Source: Bernardetia sp. ABR2-2B (lineage in GTDB: Bacteria > Bacteroidota > Bacteroidia > Cytophagales > Bernardetiaceae). Taken from it: a DNA stretch of 64,000 nucleotides. Position 1 is the first letter of the stretch, and each line of letters opens with the position of its first letter. The translations under genes were made by a program, and so were the position numbers. The stretch covers positions 4,477,001 through 4,541,000 of the forward strand of contig NZ_CP147020.1 in assembly GCF_037126435.1 (NCBI RefSeq). Reading direction: 5' to 3'. The notes below the pieces were generated by a model, which was not told the origin of the DNA, searched no databases, and worked only from the letters and a program-made list of their open reading frames with translations. Shown here in pieces: positions 61,976-64,000 of this stretch.

Positions 61976-63787
61976 ATGCAGTCTATTAGAAATATCGCTA
62001 TCATTGCTCACGTTGACCACGGCAAGACTACTCTTGTTGATAAAATGCTCGTTACTGGAAATTTGTTTAAAGAACACGAACGTCCAGGCGAACTTATCAT
62101 GGATAACAACGACATTGAGCGTGAACGTGGAATCACAATCTTAGCAAAAAACGTTTCTATTGACTACAAAGGAACAAAAATTAATATTATCGACACTCCT
62201 GGTCACGCCGATTTTGGTGGTGAAGTAGAGCGTGTTTTGAATATGGCTGATGGTGTGCTTTTGTTGGTAGATGCTTTTGAAGGTGCTATGCCTCAAACTC
62301 GTTTCGTACTTCAAAAAGCAATCAACTTAGGTTTAAAGCCTATCGTAGTTGTAAATAAAGTAGATAAACTTAACTGTAAGCCTAACGAAGTTCAAGACCA
62401 AGTTTTTGATTTGATGTTTTCATTAGGTGCGTCAGAAGACCAATTAGACTTCCCTACTATTTTTGGTTCTGCCAAAAATAATTGGATGAGTGATGATTGG
62501 GAAAAAGAAACAGATAGTATTGTTCCACTTTTGGATGCTATTATGGAAACGATTCCTGCTCCAGAAATTGAAGAAGGAACTACACAACTTCAAATTACGT
62601 CTTTAGATTACTCTACGTATATCGGTCGTATCGCTGTTGGTCGTTTGGTTCGTGGAACGCTGAAAGTAAATCAAACGGTTTCATTAATGAAACGTGATGA
62701 AACAATTAAAAAGAATAAAGTAAAAGAACTTTATGTTTTTGAAGGATTAGGAAAACGTAAGGTAGAAGAAATACAAGCAGGAGATATTTGTGCGATTGTA
62801 GGGTTAGAAGACTTCGAAATCGGAGATACAGTTGCAGATAGAGATGAGCCAGAAGCATTGCCTCCAATTTCTATTGATGAGCCTACCATGTCAATGGTAT
62901 TTACTATCAATAACTCTCCTTTTTATGGTAAAGAAGGTAAATTTGTTACTTCTCGCCATATTAGAGAGCGTCTGGAAAAAGAATTAGAAAAAAATCTTGC
63001 TCTTCGTGTTGAGCCAACTGAATCAGCAGATTCTTTCAATGTATTTGGTCGTGGTGTTCTTCACTTGTCAGTTCTTATCGAAACGATGCGCCGTGAAGGG
63101 TATGAATTGCAAGTAGGTCAGCCTCAAGTAATCATCAAACAAATTGATGGTAAAAAATGTGAGCCGATTGAAGAATTAACAATTGACCTTCCTGAAAATC
63201 TTTCTGGAAAAGCTATCGAACTTGTTACGCAGCGTAAAGGTGATTTATTAGAAATGAATCCGAAAGATGACCGTGTTATCTTGAAATTTGAAATGCCTTC
63301 TCGTGGAATTATTGGTCTTCGTAACCAACTTCTTACTGCAACAGCAGGAGAGGCAATTATGTACCACCGTTTCAAAGCATTTGAGCCGTTTAAAGGAGAA
63401 ATTAAAGGTCGTCAGAGTGGTTCGCTTATTTCTATGGAACTTGGAAATGCTATTCCTTATAGTATCAATAAATTGCAAGATAAAGGTATTTTCTTTGTTG
63501 ATCAGAATGAAGCAATCTATGAAGGTCAAGTTGTTGGTGAGCATACTCGTGGTACTGACCTTGTTGTGAATATCACAAAAACGAAACAATTGACAAACAT
63601 GCGTTCTTCGGGAACAGACAGTAAGAACAAGATAGCTCCTCCTGTAAAGTTCTCTTTAGAAGAGGCATTAGAATATATTCAAGCTGATGAGTATGTAGAA
63701 CTTACTCCAGAATCTCTTCGTATTCGTAAAATTTATTTGAACGAAGGTGAAAGAAAGCGTAATGCTAAAACATTTGTTACTGCTTAA
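61976..63787 (+). CDS. typA: Ribosome-associated GTPase TypA/BipA
   Basis: A 603-residue translational GTPase. G1 is AHVDHGKTT (11-18), switch region NNDIERERGITILAKN, G3 DTPGHADFGGEV, G4 VVVNKVDKL, then EF-G-like domains III and V and the TypA-specific C-terminal end NMRSSGTDSKNKIAPPVKFSLEEALEYIQADEYVELTPESLRIRK. It binds the ribosome and is linked to assembly and stress or low-temperature growth. A clear match over the whole length. It is well separated from the NAT gene and has its own promoter. Confidence 0.96.
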   Translation: MQSIRNIAIIAHVDHGKTTLVDKMLVTGNLFKEHERPGELIMDNNDIERERGITILAKNVSIDYKGTKINIIDTPGHADFGGEVERVLNMADGVLLLVDAFEGAMPQTRFVLQKAINLGLKPIVVVNKVDKLNCKPNEVQDQVFDLMFSLGASEDQLDFPTIFGSAKNNWMSDDWEKETDSIVPLLDAIMETIPAPEIEEGTTQLQITSLDYSTYIGRIAVGRLVRGTLKVNQTVSLMKRDETIKKNKVKELYVFEGLGKRKVEEIQAGDICAIVGLEDFEIGDTVADRDEPEALPPISIDEPTMSMVFTINNSPFYGKEGKFVTSRHIRERLEKELEKNLALRVEPTESADSFNVFGRGVLHLSVLIETMRREGYELQVGQPQVIIKQIDGKKCEPIEELTIDLPENLSGKAIELVTQRKGDLLEMNPKDDRVILKFEMPSRGIIGLRNQLLTATAGEAIMYHRFKAFEPFKGEIKGRQSGSLISMELGNAIPYSINKLQDKGIFFVDQNEAIYEGQVVGEHTRGTDLVVNITKTKQLTNMRSSGTDSKNKIAPPVKFSLEEALEYIQADEYVELTPESLRIRKIYLNEGERKRNAKTFVTA

Positions 63788-63944
63788 TGAAAATATTAAA
63801 CTATTTATGCATTATTATTGAAATAGTGATATAAATAAACCGTTTTTTAATAGGATAGCTACTTGTTTTTGATAAAATTTCTTCTTTTATATTTTCATTT
63901 TAATAAAGAAAATAGAAAAAGATTGAAAATATTGCAACAAATGG

Positions 63945-63968
63945 CTTCCTTCTTCCGTAAGAAGGAAG
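63945..63968. repeat. 10-bp hairpin near the window end
   Basis: CTTCCTTCTT (63945-63954) and AAGAAGGAAG (63959-63968) around CCGT. It has no immediate T run. It could be a terminator of an upstream unit or another REP-like element; the 63788-64000 stretch shows no gene. Confidence 0.45.
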
Positions 63969-64000
63969 ATTAAGTTTTATATCTGTAAAGGGGATATAGA

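Noticed and set aside
63248-63589. Two long open frames opposite and alongside typA
   Set aside because: Shadows of the strongly codon-biased typA gene.

Overview
The window reads as one contiguous piece of an AT-rich chromosome from a member of the Bacteroidota, most likely a marine or filamentous Cytophagales bacterium of the Bernardetia/Flexibacter/Microscilla kind. That is inferred from gene families and style: HmuY-type haem lipoprotein, TetR-TolC-RND operon, DUF4139 proteins, SiaB/SiaC pair, atpD-atpC as a separate pair, almost no Shine-Dalgarno sequences, and promoters of the form TTTG-N19/20-TAnnTTTG. No rRNA, tRNA or CRISPR array was seen.

Layout. 1-2.1 kb: 3' end of a type ISP-like restriction-modification enzyme and a REP-associated tyrosine transposase (RAYT), both invaded in frame by the same palindromic repeat. 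2.2-5.5 kb: YqiA-like esterase, then DUF4350 protein and MoxR ATPase. 5.8-17 kb: miaB, a lipoprotein of unknown function, lspA, a PhoD-like phosphatase, a GAF-PAS-PAS-HisKA protein without an ATPase domain, and secA. 17.1-21.8 kb: a haem/iron uptake locus (DUF6607 protein divergent from TonB receptor, DoxX protein, HmuY) with palindromic candidate operators over the divergent promoters. 21.9-24.8 kb: a two-gene ATPase plus HNH nuclease module resembling Septu-type anti-phage defence. 25-32.1 kb: tetR-tolC-adaptor-RND efflux operon with a candidate operator. 32.2-41.2 kb: aspS, prfA, icd, a GDPD lipoprotein, an orphan MacB/LolD-type ABC ATPase and several small unknown genes. 41.5-47 kb: a seven-repeat propeller protein behind a possible sigma-54 promoter, an OmpA-like protein, the SiaC/SiaB pair and a YpfJ-type metallopeptidase. 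47.4-57.7 kb: unknown proteins, PfkB kinase, SPOR lipoprotein, STAS-like protein, LolC/E-type permease and two tandem, nearly identical DUF4139 proteins. 57.7-64 kb: atpD-atpC, a small membrane protein, arylamine N-acetyltransferase and typA/bipA.

The most unusual property of the window is its load of small palindromic and AT-rich dispersed repeats. At least six families are visible: the RAYT-linked element near 0.5-2 kb, paired TTTA/TAAA-centred hairpins at 9.9 and 34.8 kb, an ACAGACATC element at 21.0 and 57.8 kb, a GTTGTTGGTGT element at 44.4, 47.3, 49.6 and 57.7 kb, a CGTAATT leader element directly upstream of four start codons, and a CTCAACGACGGTTG element. The RAYT gene carries its own repeat in translated form, including eight 15-nt tandem units.

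All family names come from reading the protein sequences; no database search was run. Domain limits and residue numbers are approximate unless a motif is quoted.
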